Source: Bacillota bacterium (GTDB taxonomy: Bacteria; Bacillota; Clostridia; Christensenellales; SZUA-584). From it: DNA of 64,000 nt. Each line of letters starts with the position of its first letter. Within the stretch, counting starts at the first letter, position 1. A program made the position numbers and the translations under genes. The notes beneath the pieces are model-generated. The model saw only the letters and a list, made by a program, of their open reading frames with translations, did not search any database and was not told the origin of the DNA. The stretch covers positions 1-64,000 of the forward strand of contig JAEYLC010000031.1 in NCBI GenBank assembly GCA_023461435.1, written 5' to 3'. This document shows positions 1 to 8,175 of this stretch, one piece after another.

Positions 1-2
1 GA

Positions 3-272
3 GGCATACTGATCTGCGGCACGGGCATCGGCGTGTCGCTGGCGGCCAACAAGGTAAAGGGCGCCTATGCCGCGCTGATCTCGGATGTTTATTCCGCCGA
101 GCGCGCGCGCATGAGCAACGACGCGAACATCGCCTGCTTCGGCGCGTTCACGATCGGCATCAAGCTGATGGAGAAGCTGGTGGAGGTATTCCTCACCTCG
201 GAGTTCACGCAGGGGGGCGCGTCACAGCCCAAGGTTGACCGCATAAGAGAATATGAAGCGGTCAGCGGGTGA
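3..272 (+). CDS. RpiB/LacAB-family sugar-phosphate isomerase, C-terminal part
   Basis: The frame is open from the left edge, so only about the last 89 residues are present. They include the family hallmark CGTGIG, with the catalytic-type Cys, followed by the SDVYSAERARMSNDAN segment, which matches the second RpiB-like protein at 22872-23336 closely. The family interconverts aldose and ketose phosphates (ribose/ribulose-5-P, tetrulose phosphates, galactose-6-P). Substrate cannot be told from this half. The gene ends before a hairpin at 420-451, so it is probably the last gene of an operon lying to the left. Confidence 0.85.
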   Translation, partial: GILICGTGIGVSLAANKVKGAYAALISDVYSAERARMSNDANIACFGAFTIGIKLMEKLVEVFLTSEFTQGGASQPKVDRIREYEAVSG

Positions 273-419
273 CATTTTTGCACTCAGACTGTTTGAGATA
301 ATGATGAGTGGGATGAGTCTGATTAAAAGTGACGATAGATCGATATAATCCGAGCATAGCCAATTGGATAAAACCGTGGCTATGTTTGGCTTCATTCAAA
401 ACAATAAATTGTGTGTAAC

Positions 420-460
420 AAGCCTTGTTCGGTTTTCATCCGGCAAGGCTTATTATTATT
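420..460 (+). terminator. Rho-independent-like terminator
   Basis: AAGCCTTG at 420-427 pairs with CAAGGCTT at 444-451. An inner CGG/CCG can extend the stem, and the T-rich run ATTATTATT follows. It lies downstream of the partial isomerase gene and upstream of the converging GntR gene. A second weaker hairpin, CATAGCCA at 355-362 with TGGCTATG at 377-384, lies between the stop codon and this one. Confidence 0.55.
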
Positions 461-517
461 GCCGGCTAAACGGATGCATCAAGCGAAGGAAAATCTCTGG
501 AGAATATCCGGTGTAAC

Positions 518-1222
518 TTAGTAATATATCGGCTTGTCGCCCTGTATCGTGTTTTGCACCGTGGCTTTCAGGCAGCTGGCCGCGCCCGCAAAATCGCGCT
601 GCTCCAATTTTTCACAGAGCGCGTTTGTATTGTCATACAGCGCCGAAATGCCGTAAAGAGAGCAAAAACGCAGCCACAGCGTGCGTGTGATCGATTTGAA
701 TGAGGTGAATATGACGGGAAGCAGCGCGTTGCCCGAATAGAGCGCAAGTTGATGCTGAAACGCAAACGCATGCTGTACCGCCTCTTCGTGCGAGTTTGCG
801 CAGCCGATACGTTCGGTGCTGTCGCGCAGACGGCTGATCTCGCTGTCCGTGATACGCGCGGCGCAAAGCTCAACGGCGAGCGTATCAAGCGCGATGCGCA
901 GTTCCAGAATCGAGCGGATCTCTTCCTGACGCAGGTTTCCGCCGTTATACGAGACGATGGAGAGGAATGTTTCGATGGTGCCGTCGCGCCGGTAATCGGC
1001 CACGAACGTGCCGATGCGCGGACGCATCACAACGAACCCTTTGCGCGCGAGCTCCAGCAGCCCTGAGTTGACCACGGCGCGGCTCACCTGCATGGATGCG
1101 GCAAGGTCCCTCTCGGGCGGCAGCTGCGTACCCGTCGGCAGGCGGCCCGACAGTATCATCGATTCAAGCTCCCTCACAAAAAGCTCCTTGAGCGTGGGCG
1201 CGCTCAGCTTGGAGAATTCCAT
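518..1222 (-). CDS. GntR-family transcriptional regulator (FCD/FadR subfamily)
   Basis: 234 residues. The N-terminal winged helix-turn-helix has the typical LPPERDLAASMQVSRAVV segment (about residues 35-55), followed by a helical FCD-type ligand domain with ELR and QH residues in the expected places. Such regulators usually bind a sugar acid or related metabolite. The longest frame starts at 1237, but that ATG overlaps the GGAGGT ribosome site. The ATG at 1222 sits about six bases after it and is preferred. It is divergent from the operon at 1482, which it may control along with itself: a palindrome lies in its own -35 region at 1291-1306. Confidence 0.88.
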   Translation of the reverse strand: MEFSKLSAPTLKELFVRELESMILSGRLPTGTQLPPERDLAASMQVSRAVVNSGLLELARKGFVVMRPRIGTFVADYRRDGTIETFLSIVSYNGGNLRQEEIRSILELRIALDTLAVELCAARITDSEISRLRDSTERIGCANSHEEAVQHAFAFQHQLALYSGNALLPVIFTSFKSITRTLWLRFCSLYGISALYDNTNALCEKLEQRDFAGAASCLKATVQNTIQGDKPIYY

Positions 1223-1290
1223 ATTGCATACCTCCAACTCTCATTTTGTTACTGGCTCAGCCAGAGACCACAGAGAAAATATAGCATTTT

Positions 1291-1306
1291 TTGATTCAAG
1301 AATCAA
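1291..1306. promoter_or_regulatory. Candidate operator for the adjacent GntR regulator
   Basis: TTGATTC-AA-GAATCAA is a perfect 16-base palindrome. On the minus strand its half serves as a -35 (TTGATT), followed after 17 bases by TATATT, giving a plausible promoter for the GntR gene. Another short palindrome, CTGGCT-C-AGCCAG, lies at 1252-1264. Binding by the GntR protein is inferred from position only. Confidence 0.45.
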
Positions 1307-1353
1307 GAAATTTCGTTGCTATGTGCCTTAATAACCGCATCTATGTACACCGA

Positions 1354-1383
1354 TTGACATAATATGATCATGAGTGATAAAAT
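1354..1383 (+). promoter_or_regulatory. Sigma-A-type promoter for the 1482 operon
   Basis: TTGACA at 1354-1359 and TAAAAT at 1378-1383 are separated by 18 bases. The element lies about 100 bases upstream of the ATG at 1482 and is the best promoter match in the divergent gap. Confidence 0.5.
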
Positions 1384-1481
1384 ATTAACAAAGTAATTTC
1401 ACAGCTGGCATAACCAAACACGCCATTAAATTTCCATGGGGCGGCGCATCCCAAAAACAATTTAACAACGGAGGAACGAAG

Positions 1482-2465
1482 ATGTTTACATTCAACTATG
1501 CCGAGGGCGCGGATGTTGTTTCAACGCTGCTTGTATGGCTCTGTGTTTTTTCCGCGCTGTTCGCGCTCAACGAACTGACGCGCCGCTTTAAGGCAATGGG
1601 CTTCGCCTTCTTTGTGGTGCTGCCGGTTGTGCTTTCCGTGCTCTGGTTCACGGTTTTACGGGACAGCACCTACACCGACTGGTTCCATCTCGCAAAGGTC
1701 TACTCGTCGACGGCGGGCTGCATCGGCTTTTGGTGCATCCGGCATCTTAAGGGCAAGCGCAAGGACGGCACCACATGGCGCCTTGCCGACAACCGTATCG
1801 CACTCTGCTTTCCGCCGCTGATACTCGCCATCAATATACTCGAAGCCTGTGCGCGCGATATCGAAGTGGGCATGAACTACGCGGTGATGGGCCTCGATAA
1901 AACGGCGGATTCTCATGTGATGCTGATGGGCGGGCCGTGGAACTATATGAACGCGATTGCGGGCATACTCAATATCATCACGATCACCGGGTGGTTCGGC
2001 ATCTGCATCCGCAAGGCCACCAAAAAGGATGGCAGCCGTGATATGCTCTGGCCCGATATGCTCTGGTTCTGGATCGTGGCTTATGATCTTTGGAACTTCG
2101 CCTACACGTACAACTGTCTCCCGAATCATTCGTGGTACTGCGGGCTTGCGCTGCTGCTTGCGCCCACGCTTTGCGCGTTCACGGTCGGCAAAGGGGCGTG
2201 GCTGCAACACCGGGCGCAGACGCTTGCGCTCTGGTGCATGTTCGCGCAGACGTTCCCGCTGTTTCAGGACGCGGGACGGTTCCGCGTCGATTCCACATAC
2301 GACCCGACGGTCTATTTCATCGTGAGCTTCCTCGCGCTCGCGGCCAATGTGGGCGTGCTGATCTACATGCTTTACAAAGCGCGTAAGACGCACCGCAATC
2401 CGTATAAGGGAGAACTGTATACCGATCTTGCCGAATACCGCTCGATCAAACAATTGGCCGAGTGA
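1482..2465 (+). CDS. Multi-pass membrane protein, DUF5692-like
   Basis: 327 residues rich in hydrophobic segments: about eight likely membrane helices separated by short polar loops (for example RRFKAMG, HLKGKRKDG, KATKKDGSRD). The start is supported by GGAGG before ATG 1482. I connect it to the DUF5692 family from memory of the overall pattern, with moderate certainty. No function is known to me. It is first in a run with hypB, a large Fe-S flavoprotein and hypA on the same strand with gaps of 31 and 125 bases, so a link to redox or metal maturation is an inference from context only. Confidence 0.6.
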   Translation: MFTFNYAEGADVVSTLLVWLCVFSALFALNELTRRFKAMGFAFFVVLPVVLSVLWFTVLRDSTYTDWFHLAKVYSSTAGCIGFWCIRHLKGKRKDGTTWRLADNRIALCFPPLILAINILEACARDIEVGMNYAVMGLDKTADSHVMLMGGPWNYMNAIAGILNIITITGWFGICIRKATKKDGSRDMLWPDMLWFWIVAYDLWNFAYTYNCLPNHSWYCGLALLLAPTLCAFTVGKGAWLQHRAQTLALWCMFAQTFPLFQDAGRFRVDSTYDPTVYFIVSFLALAANVGVLIYMLYKARKTHRNPYKGELYTDLAEYRSIKQLAE

Positions 2466-2496
2466 CCAAGGAAGCATCTAAAAGGAGTAACGTGCT

Positions 2497-3168
2497 ATGG
2501 ATGAATTTCGGATACTCGAAATCAAGCAGAGCGTTTTTGACAACAACGACCGCGAAGCGGAGCGGCTGCGCGGCGAGCTCAAAGCGCAGGGCGTGTTTTT
2601 GCTGAATCTGATGTCGTCGCCCGGGGCGGGGAAGACGACGACGCTGCGCGGTACCATCGCGCGGCTGAAGGACGAACTGAAGATCGGCGTGATGGAAGCG
2701 GATATCGACTCGGATGTGGACGCGCGCGCGATACAGGACACCGGCGTGAAGGTCATCCAGCTGCATACGGGCGGCATGTGCCATCTCGATGCGGGCATGA
2801 CGCGGCAGGGCCTCGGAGGCCTCGGTGTGGAGGGGATAGAGCTCGCGATACTCGAGAACGTCGGGAATCTTGTGTGTCCGGCCGAGTTCGATACGGGCGC
2901 GGTCAAAAACGCGATGATACTTTCGGTGCCCGAGGGGGACGATAAGCCGCTCAAATATCCGCTGATGTTCACGATATGCGATGTGGTGCTCGTCAATAAG
3001 ATAGATGTGCTGCCGTATTTTGATTTTGATCTGGACGCGGTGCGCGACCGCGTGAAGAAGCTCAATCCGAACGCCAGGGTCATCCCGATCTGCGCGCGCA
3101 CCGGTGAGGGGCTCGGTGATTGGGCCGCGTGGCTGCGCGGTGAGGTGCAGGGCTGGCGGAACAGCTAG
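2497..3168 (+). CDS. hypB: HypB-like nickel-incorporation GTPase
   Basis: 223 residues. The P-loop SSPGAGKTTT lies near residue 40. The metal-site motif TGGMCHLDA, the family block ENVGNLVCPAEFD and the guanine-specificity NKID motif are all present and in the usual order. HypB hydrolyses GTP to drive nickel insertion into [NiFe] hydrogenases with HypA. There is no His-rich N-terminal nickel-storage tail. AAGGAG precedes the ATG. The unusual point is the neighbourhood: no hydrogenase subunits or hypCDEF are visible, and a large flavoprotein gene separates it from hypA. Confidence 0.92.
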   Translation: MDEFRILEIKQSVFDNNDREAERLRGELKAQGVFLLNLMSSPGAGKTTTLRGTIARLKDELKIGVMEADIDSDVDARAIQDTGVKVIQLHTGGMCHLDAGMTRQGLGGLGVEGIELAILENVGNLVCPAEFDTGAVKNAMILSVPEGDDKPLKYPLMFTICDVVLVNKIDVLPYFDFDLDAVRDRVKKLNPNARVIPICARTGEGLGDWAAWLRGEVQGWRNS

Positions 3169-3293
3169 CATTCTCAATCGCAAAAGCCGGACTGTGGAAA
3201 ATCTTTTGCCATTGCTGTGGCATTTGCGACTGACGACATGGTGGACAGGAATTCATTTTTAATAATTTAAATAATCGATCAAAGGAGGGCAGC

Positions 3294-6020
3294 ATGGCTG
3301 GTATGATCACAGAGCAGGAGAAAAAGCGGAACGGCAACCCGAAAATACTCGCGCTGGCGAACCACATCGGGCGCAAGAAGCCCGGCGCGAAGGACGCTTA
3401 TGACTATGGCGCGCCCGAATATCTGATACTCGAGCCGGTTGTTTCGGACGATATGGCCGAGGTCTGCATGACGATGGCGATACGCGAGAAGGTAACGGCA
3501 CAGATTGTCAGCGAGCGGACTGGCAAACCCGCAGAGGAATGCCACCGGCTGCTGCTCGAGCTTGCCGACGCGGGCGTCTGCTTTGTCAACACGATAGACG
3601 GCGAGGATACATTCTGGTATGACACATGGGTGCCCGGCATCATGGAGATGATGACCAATCACCCGACCAACCCCAAAAAGTATCCGCAGATCGCCGAGGC
3701 TTTTGAGGCTTACGGGCGCGTCCGCGGCGCGCATACCGCGGGCATGACGCCGGTGGGCGTCGGGCTCATGCGCGTGATTCCCATCGAGCGGGCGATAGAC
3801 GGCGAAAGCCGCCGCGCCTCTTATGAGGAGCTGTCAAAGCACATCGAGGAACACGATATTTTCTCGGTATCCAACTGCTCGTGCCGGACAGCGCGCGAAA
3901 TCATGGGCGAGGGCTGCGGGCATCTCAAGGAGGATATGTGCATACAGATGGGGCACGCCGCCGAGTATTACATCCGCACCGGGCGCGGCCGTCAGGTGAC
4001 CAAGGACGAGGTCTACGCGATACTGCGGCGCGCGGAAGAGAACGGCCTGATGCATGAGATTCCGAACCTGGACGGAGACGGGAAAACCCACGCGATCTGC
4101 AACTGCTGCGGCTGCGGCTGCTTTTCGATGCGTACGGCGGAAATGTTTCTGAACGCCGACATGGTGCGCAGCAACTACGTTTCTGTTGTAGACCGCGAAA
4201 ACTGCGTGGCCTGTGGGCAGTGCGTGGAGAACTGTCCGGTCAACGCCGTGCAGCTCGGGCAAAAGGTCTGCGCGTCTGTGCCGGTGACTGAAAAGATTAT
4301 CCGCGAAGACACGCCGCGAGATACCGAATGGACAGCGGATCATTGGAATACCGACTACCGGACGAATCGAAAAAATGTGGTGGATACCGGCACCGCGCCG
4401 TGCAAAACCGAGTGTCCTGCGCATATCGCGATACAGGGCTACATCAAGCTGGCCGCGCTCGGGCGCTATACCGACGCGCTTGAGCTGATCAAGAAGGAGA
4501 ACCCTTTCCCGGCGGTATGCGGACGCATCTGCAATAGGCGGTGCGAATCAGCGTGCACGCGCGGCGATATCGACGAACCGGTCGCGATCGACGAAATCAA
4601 GAAGTTCATCGCCGGGCAGGACCTCAATGAGTCGCGGCGTTTTGTGCCCCAAAAACGGCACGCTTACGCAAAGCCCATCGCCGTGGTCGGCGCGGGGCCT
4701 GCGGGGCTCTCGTGCGCGTATTATCTCGCGATAGACGGCTACCGCGTGACAGTATTCGAAAAACAGCAGCGCCCCGGCGGCATGCTCACCTTCGGCATTC
4801 CGTCGTTCCGTCTGGAGAAGGACGTCGTCGAAGCGGAAATCGACGTGCTGCGTGAGCTCGGTGTCGAGTTCAAAACCGGCGTGGAGGTCGGTAAGGACAT
4901 TACGATCGCGCAGCTGCGCGCTCAGGGCTTTGAAGCGTTCTATATCGCGATCGGCGCGCAGGGCGGCCGCCGCCTTGGCATTCAGGGAGAAGATGCGCAG
5001 GGCGTACTGTCGGGCATCGATTTTGTGCGCCGCGTGAATCTCGGCGAAAAAATCAGCCTGCCAGGTAAGGTGCTCGTGATCGGCGGCGGCAATGTCGCGG
5101 TGGATGTGGCGCGCACGGCGGCGCGTGTGGAAGCCGCGGACGTATCGATGGTCTGCCTCGAATGCGCGGCGGAGATGCCCGCATCAGCGGACGAGGTCGA
5201 GGAAGCCGCGCGGGAGGGCATCAGCATACATAACAGCTGGGGCCCGGTGCGCATCGTTGAGGAAGACGGACTCGTGAAAGGTGTGGAGTTCCGCCGCTGT
5301 CTGTCGGTGTTTAATGAAAGCGGCCGGTTCGCGCCGGTTTTTGACGATAACGAGACCATCACGGTGGAGGCCGACTGGGTGCTGCTGTCGATCGGCCAGT
5401 CGATCGACTGGGGCGGCTTGCTCGCGGACACCAATGTGGAGCTGAACCCAAACGGCACGGTGAAGGCTGATGCCTTCACATACCAGACGGCGGAGCCGGA
5501 TATCTTCGTCGGCGGAGATTCATATACCGGCCCGAAGTTCGCGATCGACGCGATCGCGGCGGGCAAGCAGGGCGCCGTCTCCATTCACCGGTATGTGCAG
5601 CCGGGCCAGAGCCTTGTGCTCGGGCGCGACCGGCGCGACTACAAGGCGCTCGATAAAGAGGCGCTCGTACTTGACAATTACGACCGCATGCCGCGCCAGC
5701 AGCCGCCGCATACGCAGTCGGCACACAGCTTTGCCGACGGGCGCGGCACGCTGACAGAGGAGCAGGTGAGGAAGGAAACGGAGCGTTGTTTGAAGTGCGG
5801 CGCAGCCGTGGTGGACGAATTCCTCTGCGTGGGCTGCGGACAGTGCACCACCAAATGCAAATTCGACGCGATATCGCTCTCACGCCGCTACGACGGCGAA
5901 GGCGTGTCGCTTTTTGACATGAAAAAGGTGATCGTGCCGCACGTGATCAAACGCAAAATCAAAATCAAGCTCAAGCAGATCCGCAAGGCGTTTAAAAAGC
6001 GGGAGGCGCCGCATGCATGA
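3294..6020 (+). CDS. Large Fe-S/FAD oxidoreductase (ferredoxin + GltD-like)
   Basis: 908 residues. The first ~270 residues hold Cys-rich clusters, with CSC, the CNCCGCGC run and a classical CVACGQCVENCP ferredoxin motif near residue 305. A GltD/dihydropyrimidine-dehydrogenase-like Fe-S domain follows (CPAHIAIQGYIKL, CGRICNRRCESACTRG). Next come an FAD Rossmann motif (VVGAGPAGLSCAYYL), an NAD(P) motif (VIGGGNVAVDVARTA), and a C-terminal CVGCGQCTTKC cluster ending in a Lys/Arg-rich tail. It should pass electrons between NAD(P)H and ferredoxin-type partners; the physiological acceptor is unknown. It overlaps hypA by eight bases, indicating translational coupling. Confidence 0.85.
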   Translation: MAGMITEQEKKRNGNPKILALANHIGRKKPGAKDAYDYGAPEYLILEPVVSDDMAEVCMTMAIREKVTAQIVSERTGKPAEECHRLLLELADAGVCFVNTIDGEDTFWYDTWVPGIMEMMTNHPTNPKKYPQIAEAFEAYGRVRGAHTAGMTPVGVGLMRVIPIERAIDGESRRASYEELSKHIEEHDIFSVSNCSCRTAREIMGEGCGHLKEDMCIQMGHAAEYYIRTGRGRQVTKDEVYAILRRAEENGLMHEIPNLDGDGKTHAICNCCGCGCFSMRTAEMFLNADMVRSNYVSVVDRENCVACGQCVENCPVNAVQLGQKVCASVPVTEKIIREDTPRDTEWTADHWNTDYRTNRKNVVDTGTAPCKTECPAHIAIQGYIKLAALGRYTDALELIKKENPFPAVCGRICNRRCESACTRGDIDEPVAIDEIKKFIAGQDLNESRRFVPQKRHAYAKPIAVVGAGPAGLSCAYYLAIDGYRVTVFEKQQRPGGMLTFGIPSFRLEKDVVEAEIDVLRELGVEFKTGVEVGKDITIAQLRAQGFEAFYIAIGAQGGRRLGIQGEDAQGVLSGIDFVRRVNLGEKISLPGKVLVIGGGNVAVDVARTAARVEAADVSMVCLECAAEMPASADEVEEAAREGISIHNSWGPVRIVEEDGLVKGVEFRRCLSVFNESGRFAPVFDDNETITVEADWVLLSIGQSIDWGGLLADTNVELNPNGTVKADAFTYQTAEPDIFVGGDSYTGPKFAIDAIAAGKQGAVSIHRYVQPGQSLVLGRDRRDYKALDKEALVLDNYDRMPRQQPPHTQSAHSFADGRGTLTEEQVRKETERCLKCGAAVVDEFLCVGCGQCTTKCKFDAISLSRRYDGEGVSLFDMKKVIVPHVIKRKIKIKLKQIRKAFKKREAPHA

Positions 6021-6354
6021 GCTGGGCATCATGGCCGAGGTCGTGCGCGTCGTTGAGGATATCGCGCGCAGGCAGCGGCTCAAATCGGTGGAAACACTCG
6101 TGCTGCAGATTGGCGAGCTCTCCTCGGTGGTTCCCTATTATGTGGAGCAGTGCTATCCGGCCGCAGCGTACGGCACCATGCTCGAAAACACGCGGCTCGA
6201 GATTGAGGTGCTGCCGGGCAACGGGCGGTGCCGGTCTTGCGGCACGGTGTTCAATGTGCTCGAGAACCATCGGACCTGCCCCGGCTGCGGCGGCACCGCG
6301 TGGGAGCTGCTTGGCGGGCGCGAATTCATGATCAAGCAGATCGTCGCGTGCTGA
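6013..6354 (+). CDS. hypA: HypA-like nickel metallochaperone
   Basis: 113 residues, the normal HypA length. It begins MHELGIM, where the N-terminal MHE is the nickel ligand set. The zinc site is CRSCGTVF near residue 74 and CPGCGG near residue 93. HypA delivers nickel with HypB. The start lies inside the end of the upstream flavoprotein gene (eight-base overlap), so the three are one transcription unit. Confidence 0.93.
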   Translation: MHELGIMAEVVRVVEDIARRQRLKSVETLVLQIGELSSVVPYYVEQCYPAAAYGTMLENTRLEIEVLPGNGRCRSCGTVFNVLENHRTCPGCGGTAWELLGGREFMIKQIVAC

Positions 6355-6369
6355 CTTGGAGAAACTGCG

Positions 6370-6954
6370 GTGAACAAAGCGGAAATACAAGCCTATTTTG
6401 ACTGCCATGCCGCCGAATGGGATGCACGGATGATTCGTTCTCAAAGCAAAATCGACGCGATTCTCGCCGCCGCGGGTGTGCGCCGAGGGGTGCGCGTGCT
6501 TGATGTGGCCTGCGGGACGGGCGTGCTGTTCGAGGATTACATCGCGCACGGCGTCGAGCGTATCGTGGGTGTGGATATGTCGCCCGAGATGGTCCGCATC
6601 GCGCGGCGTAAATATCCGCAGTCTCACATTGAGGTGATCTGCGCCGATATTGAGGAAGCGCGGTTTGAAACGCCGTTTGACTGCTGCATCGTTTACAATG
6701 CGCTGCCGCACTTCGCTGACCCGAAGCTTTTGGTTGAGCGGCTTGCCCGCTTTGTGAAGCCGGGCGGGCGGCTTTGCATCGCGCATGGCATGAGCCATGC
6801 CGCGGTTATGCGGCATCATGCGGGCCGGGCGGAGACGGTTTCCCGCCCTCTGCCCGACATCGGCACACTGTGCGCGCTGTTTGCGCCCTGGTTTCTCGTG
6901 GATGCGGCCGTCAGCGATGAGGAAAAGTACATCGCGGCGGGAGTGCGCCGATGA
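6370..6954 (+). CDS. Class I SAM-dependent methyltransferase
   Basis: 194 residues starting at GTG 6370 after TTGGAG. Motif I VLDVACGTGVLF (about residues 39-50), an acidic residue after strand 2 (GVDMSPEMV) and the post-motif VKPGGRLCIAHG give a complete Rossmann methyltransferase core. The substrate is unknown. It is the last gene of the hyp operon (15-base gap) and is followed at once by a terminator. A role in modifying a cofactor or partner of that operon is possible but not shown. Confidence 0.85.
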   Translation: MNKAEIQAYFDCHAAEWDARMIRSQSKIDAILAAAGVRRGVRVLDVACGTGVLFEDYIAHGVERIVGVDMSPEMVRIARRKYPQSHIEVICADIEEARFETPFDCCIVYNALPHFADPKLLVERLARFVKPGGRLCIAHGMSHAAVMRHHAGRAETVSRPLPDIGTLCALFAPWFLVDAAVSDEEKYIAAGVRR

Positions 6955-6965
6955 AGACAACGAAA

Positions 6966-6990
6966 CGCCGGACATCGTCCGGCGCTTTTT
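6966..6990 (+). terminator. Rho-independent terminator of the hyp operon
   Basis: CGCCGGA at 6966-6972 pairs with TCCGGCG at 6978-6984 around a five-base loop, followed by CTTTTT. It starts 11 bases after the methyltransferase stop codon. Confidence 0.85.
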
Positions 6991-7038
6991 GATCAGTTCA
7001 TGTCAATTGTGCGGATAAACATGTGTCGGCGCCGTTTC

Positions 7039-7371
7039 TCATGCCGGATCGCTGCTCAGATAATTTTCTCCCCAGACGTTGATTTCCTTCAATATCGGAG
7101 TCAGTGATTTGCCAAGCTCGCTCAGAGAGTATTCGACGCGGAGGGGAACCTCGAGATACACGCTGCGGATCACAAGGCCGTTCCTTTCCAGCTCCCGAAG
7201 CTGAGCGGTCAAAACCTTCTGCGTCGCGCCCGGGAACCTTCTGCATATTTCGCCAAAACGCAGGCTTTCGCCGGACAGATTCCAGAGGATTACGCATTTC
7301 CACTTGCCGCTGATCAGATATACGGCAAGCTCCATCGGACAATTATAATCCCTGTTGTTGAATTGAACCAT
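7039..7371 (-). CDS. HxlR-family transcriptional regulator
   Basis: 110 residues. The winged-helix core contains GKWKCVILWNL, RFGEICRRFPGATQKVLTAQLREL and VEYSLSELGKSL, all typical of HxlR proteins, with the usual redox-type Cys before Pro (NCPMELA). HxlR proteins often sense electrophiles or oxidants. ATG 7371 has GGGAAG nine bases upstream; the alternative ATG at 7380 abuts that site. It is divergent from a nitroreductase gene, a common pairing that suggests it controls it. Confidence 0.88.
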   Translation of the reverse strand: MVQFNNRDYNCPMELAVYLISGKWKCVILWNLSGESLRFGEICRRFPGATQKVLTAQLRELERNGLVIRSVYLEVPLRVEYSLSELGKSLTPILKEINVWGENYLSSDPA

Positions 7372-7501
7372 CGTATCCATCTTCCCGCTTACTTTTTTGA
7401 AAGCAACCGACTTTTTTGTGCGTAATTGTCATATATAAAATTCGATACTATTATATAAGAAAAATTATACGATGACAAATGATGAGGAAGGTTGGCAAAA
7501 A

Positions 7502-8035
7502 ATGAACCAAGTGATAGAAACGATATGCGGCAGGCAAAGCATAAGAAAATTCTCACAAAAACGTGTCGATAGCAAGGATATCAAAGAAATTCTAAGGGCA
7601 GCCATGAATGCGCCCTCGGCGTGCAATCAGCAGATATGGCGGTTTGTCGTGATCGACGACCCCGGAGCGCTTAAAGCGCTGGCTGGGATGCATTCGGGAA
7701 TCAGCTTTTTGCAGGAAGCGCCGCTGGCTGTTGTGGTCTGCGGTCAGCCTGTGGCGGCGGTGCTCGATTATTTTTGGGAGGACGATTGTGCAGCTGCCAC
7801 ACAGAACATACTGCTGGCGGCTCACGCTCTTGGGCTGGGGGCCACGTGGAGCGGCATCAACAGAAATGCAGCCGATATGGTTAAAATCGTACAGAGCACA
7901 ATCAAAGCCCCAAAAGAATATATTCCTTTCTCTGTCATTGCGATCGGGCATCCGGACGAAAAAAGGCGTTTATCCGATCGCTTTCAGCCCGAAAAGATTT
8001 ATTACAACGAATGGAGCCTGCCATGGAACGAATAG
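7502..8035 (+). CDS. Nitroreductase-family flavoprotein
   Basis: 177 residues from ATG 7502. The in-frame ATG at 7472 has no ribosome site, while GGAAGG precedes 7502. Family marks are the N-terminal RQSIRKF, the FMN-binding SACNQQIWRFVVI, the central ATQNILLAAHALGLGATW and a final AIGHPDEK. These FMN enzymes use NAD(P)H to reduce nitro compounds, quinones or related substrates; specificity cannot be predicted. Divergent from the HxlR regulator. Confidence 0.9.
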   Translation: MNQVIETICGRQSIRKFSQKRVDSKDIKEILRAAMNAPSACNQQIWRFVVIDDPGALKALAGMHSGISFLQEAPLAVVVCGQPVAAVLDYFWEDDCAAATQNILLAAHALGLGATWSGINRNAADMVKIVQSTIKAPKEYIPFSVIAIGHPDEKRRLSDRFQPEKIYYNEWSLPWNE

Positions 8036-8107
8036 CTGTTTCAAGACAACTGTATTCGGGTCGCAGGCAATGCGCGATAGTCTGGTACAGATAATTTAGG
8101 AAGCAAA

Positions 8108-8135
8108 AGCGCCGGGTTTTCCGGCGCTATTTATT
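8108..8135 (+). terminator. Rho-independent terminator after the nitroreductase
   Basis: AGCGCCGG at 8108-8115 and CCGGCGCT at 8121-8128 form a perfect eight-base stem with a GTTTT loop, followed by ATTTATT. It separates the nitroreductase from the convergent catalase gene and may serve both strands. Confidence 0.8.
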
Positions 8136-8175
8136 GCATCCCATTCTATTGGTGCGAACATAAGAGATCAAGCTG

